The translations under genes and the position numbers were made by a program. A stretch of 5,380 nucleotides of DNA from Clostridia bacterium. GTDB lineage: Bacteria; Bacillota; Clostridia; Christensenellales; CAG-138. The stretch lies in assembly GCA_030530185.1 (NCBI GenBank), contig JAUMVL010000125.1:1-5380 (forward strand), written 5' to 3'. Positions 4,893-5,380 of the stretch are shown here, in pieces; the first letter of the stretch is position 1, and each line of letters begins with the position of its first letter. Below the pieces are notes generated by a model that worked only from the letters and a program-made list of their open reading frames with translations, did no database searches and was not told the DNA's origin.

Positions 4893-5380
4893 TCACGGTA
4901 TCGGCAAGTAAGTCCCTTTAAAAACATGACAGTTCAAGCGTTTGATCGTCTTCCCGGGACATTGCTGCTTACACGACGAAGAACCTGAAACTGATGACAT
5001 GTTTTGTTCCGTAATGCGAACGAAGCACGATCCGCCTTATGGAAACACGATATTTTGATAGTGAATATGGAACTTTTTGCCGATTCGCTTGTTTTGGCTT
5101 GCATGCACAGAATAAAAGCATGTTAAAATCGCACTTTGGGGAGCAAGGTAGACGATTCTCCGTTGTGAGAAATATGCGGAAAATCAGTTGCTTTATGAGT
5201 TCTTTTATGCTATACTCTTTAAGATATTATCGTGGGAATATGGATTCGCTGGCTGCCGTTGTGAGGAGAATTGCCTACCTTATTCCCCATAAACGACATG
5301 CCGTATATAATATACGTTCACTCCGCCTTCTGGTTGGGATAGAATCGGAAATAGGAACAAAAGGCTAAGATCGTGAGGGT
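4893..5380. other. AT-richer stretch with no supportable gene
   Basis: I examined all six frames and recognised no domain, RNA gene or repeat array. A plus-strand open frame at 5039-5368 (109 codons) has no ribosome binding site and an unusual Cys/Phe/Arg composition. A minus-strand frame at 4893-5000 (35 codons) is in frame with the MuF-C-like remnant but separated from it by a stop, and has no recognisable motif. A 13-bp palindrome GTATATAATATAC lies at 5303-5315. The region probably holds decayed mobile-element sequence or a gene start beyond the right edge. Confidence 0.5.
5188..5216 (+). promoter_or_regulatory. Orphan extended -10 promoter facing right
   Basis: TTGCTT (5188-5193) and TATACT (5211-5216) are separated by 17 bp, with a TG at 5208-5209 forming an extended -10. 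Predicted start is about 5223. No convincing gene follows within the window; a weak 42-codon frame starts at ATG 5240 and ends at 5368. The real target may lie beyond the right edge. Confidence 0.45.

Noticed and set aside
4893..5000. 35-codon minus-strand frame starting at 5000 with a CKQQC motif
   Set aside because: Too short, no ribosome binding site, no recognised family; at most decayed sequence upstream of the MuF-C-like remnant.
5306..5311. Perfect TATAAT on the plus strand near the right end
   Set aside because: No acceptable -35 at 16-18 bp spacing and it lies within an AT palindrome; likely chance.
5039..5368. 109-codon plus-strand frame
   Set aside because: No ribosome binding site, unusual composition, no recognisable family, and a promoter-like element in its middle; not supportable as a gene.

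Overview
The window looks like a chromosomal segment of a Gram-positive anaerobe, most likely a gut Clostridium-class Firmicute. This rests on the AGGAGG-type ribosome binding sites, the sigma-A type promoters, a lipobox lipoprotein, a glmS-type ribozyme and phage or mobile-element 'polyvalent protein' remnants. I cannot name a genus from the sequence alone.

Layout. (1) Positions 1-2381, minus strand: a two-gene operon read right to left. It encodes a lipoprotein tyrosine phosphatase (1206-2381), then a membrane-anchored CE15-like (glucuronoyl-esterase-like) alpha/beta hydrolase that runs off the left edge (1-1168). A short-leader promoter (2404-2431) drives it. (2) Positions 2404-2615: divergent control region. 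A near-consensus sigma-A promoter (2533-2561) fires rightward, and a perfect 8-bp hairpin sits at the predicted transcript 5' end. (3) Positions 2622-2758: a glmS self-cleaving ribozyme, recognised from its conserved core and from paired elements P1, P2, P2.2, P3 and P4. (4) Positions 2816-3607: nagB, glucosamine-6-phosphate deaminase. (5) Positions 3619-3652: a perfect 14-bp hairpin without a U-tract. (6) Positions 3653-4892, minus strand: a decayed polyvalent protein of phage or mobile origin. It has a MuF-C-like segment and an ADP-ribosyltransferase-like (ART-PolyVal) segment, split by about 172 bp that carries a strong promoter and an extended inverted repeat. (7) Positions 4893-5380: AT-richer sequence with one plausible orphan promoter and no supportable gene.

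The main point is in (3)-(4). glmS ribozymes normally sit in front of glmS, the gene that makes glucosamine-6-phosphate (GlcN6P), and shut it down when GlcN6P accumulates. Here the ribozyme leads into nagB, whose textbook role is to destroy GlcN6P. If it works conventionally, GlcN6P would switch off the enzyme that removes it. This makes sense mainly if this NagB runs in the amination (synthetic) direction, or if cleavage has the opposite effect on expression. A tiny reading frame with a good ribosome binding site also crosses the ribozyme cleavage site, so translation could compete with ribozyme folding. These functional readings are inference; the ribozyme-nagB arrangement is visible in the sequence.
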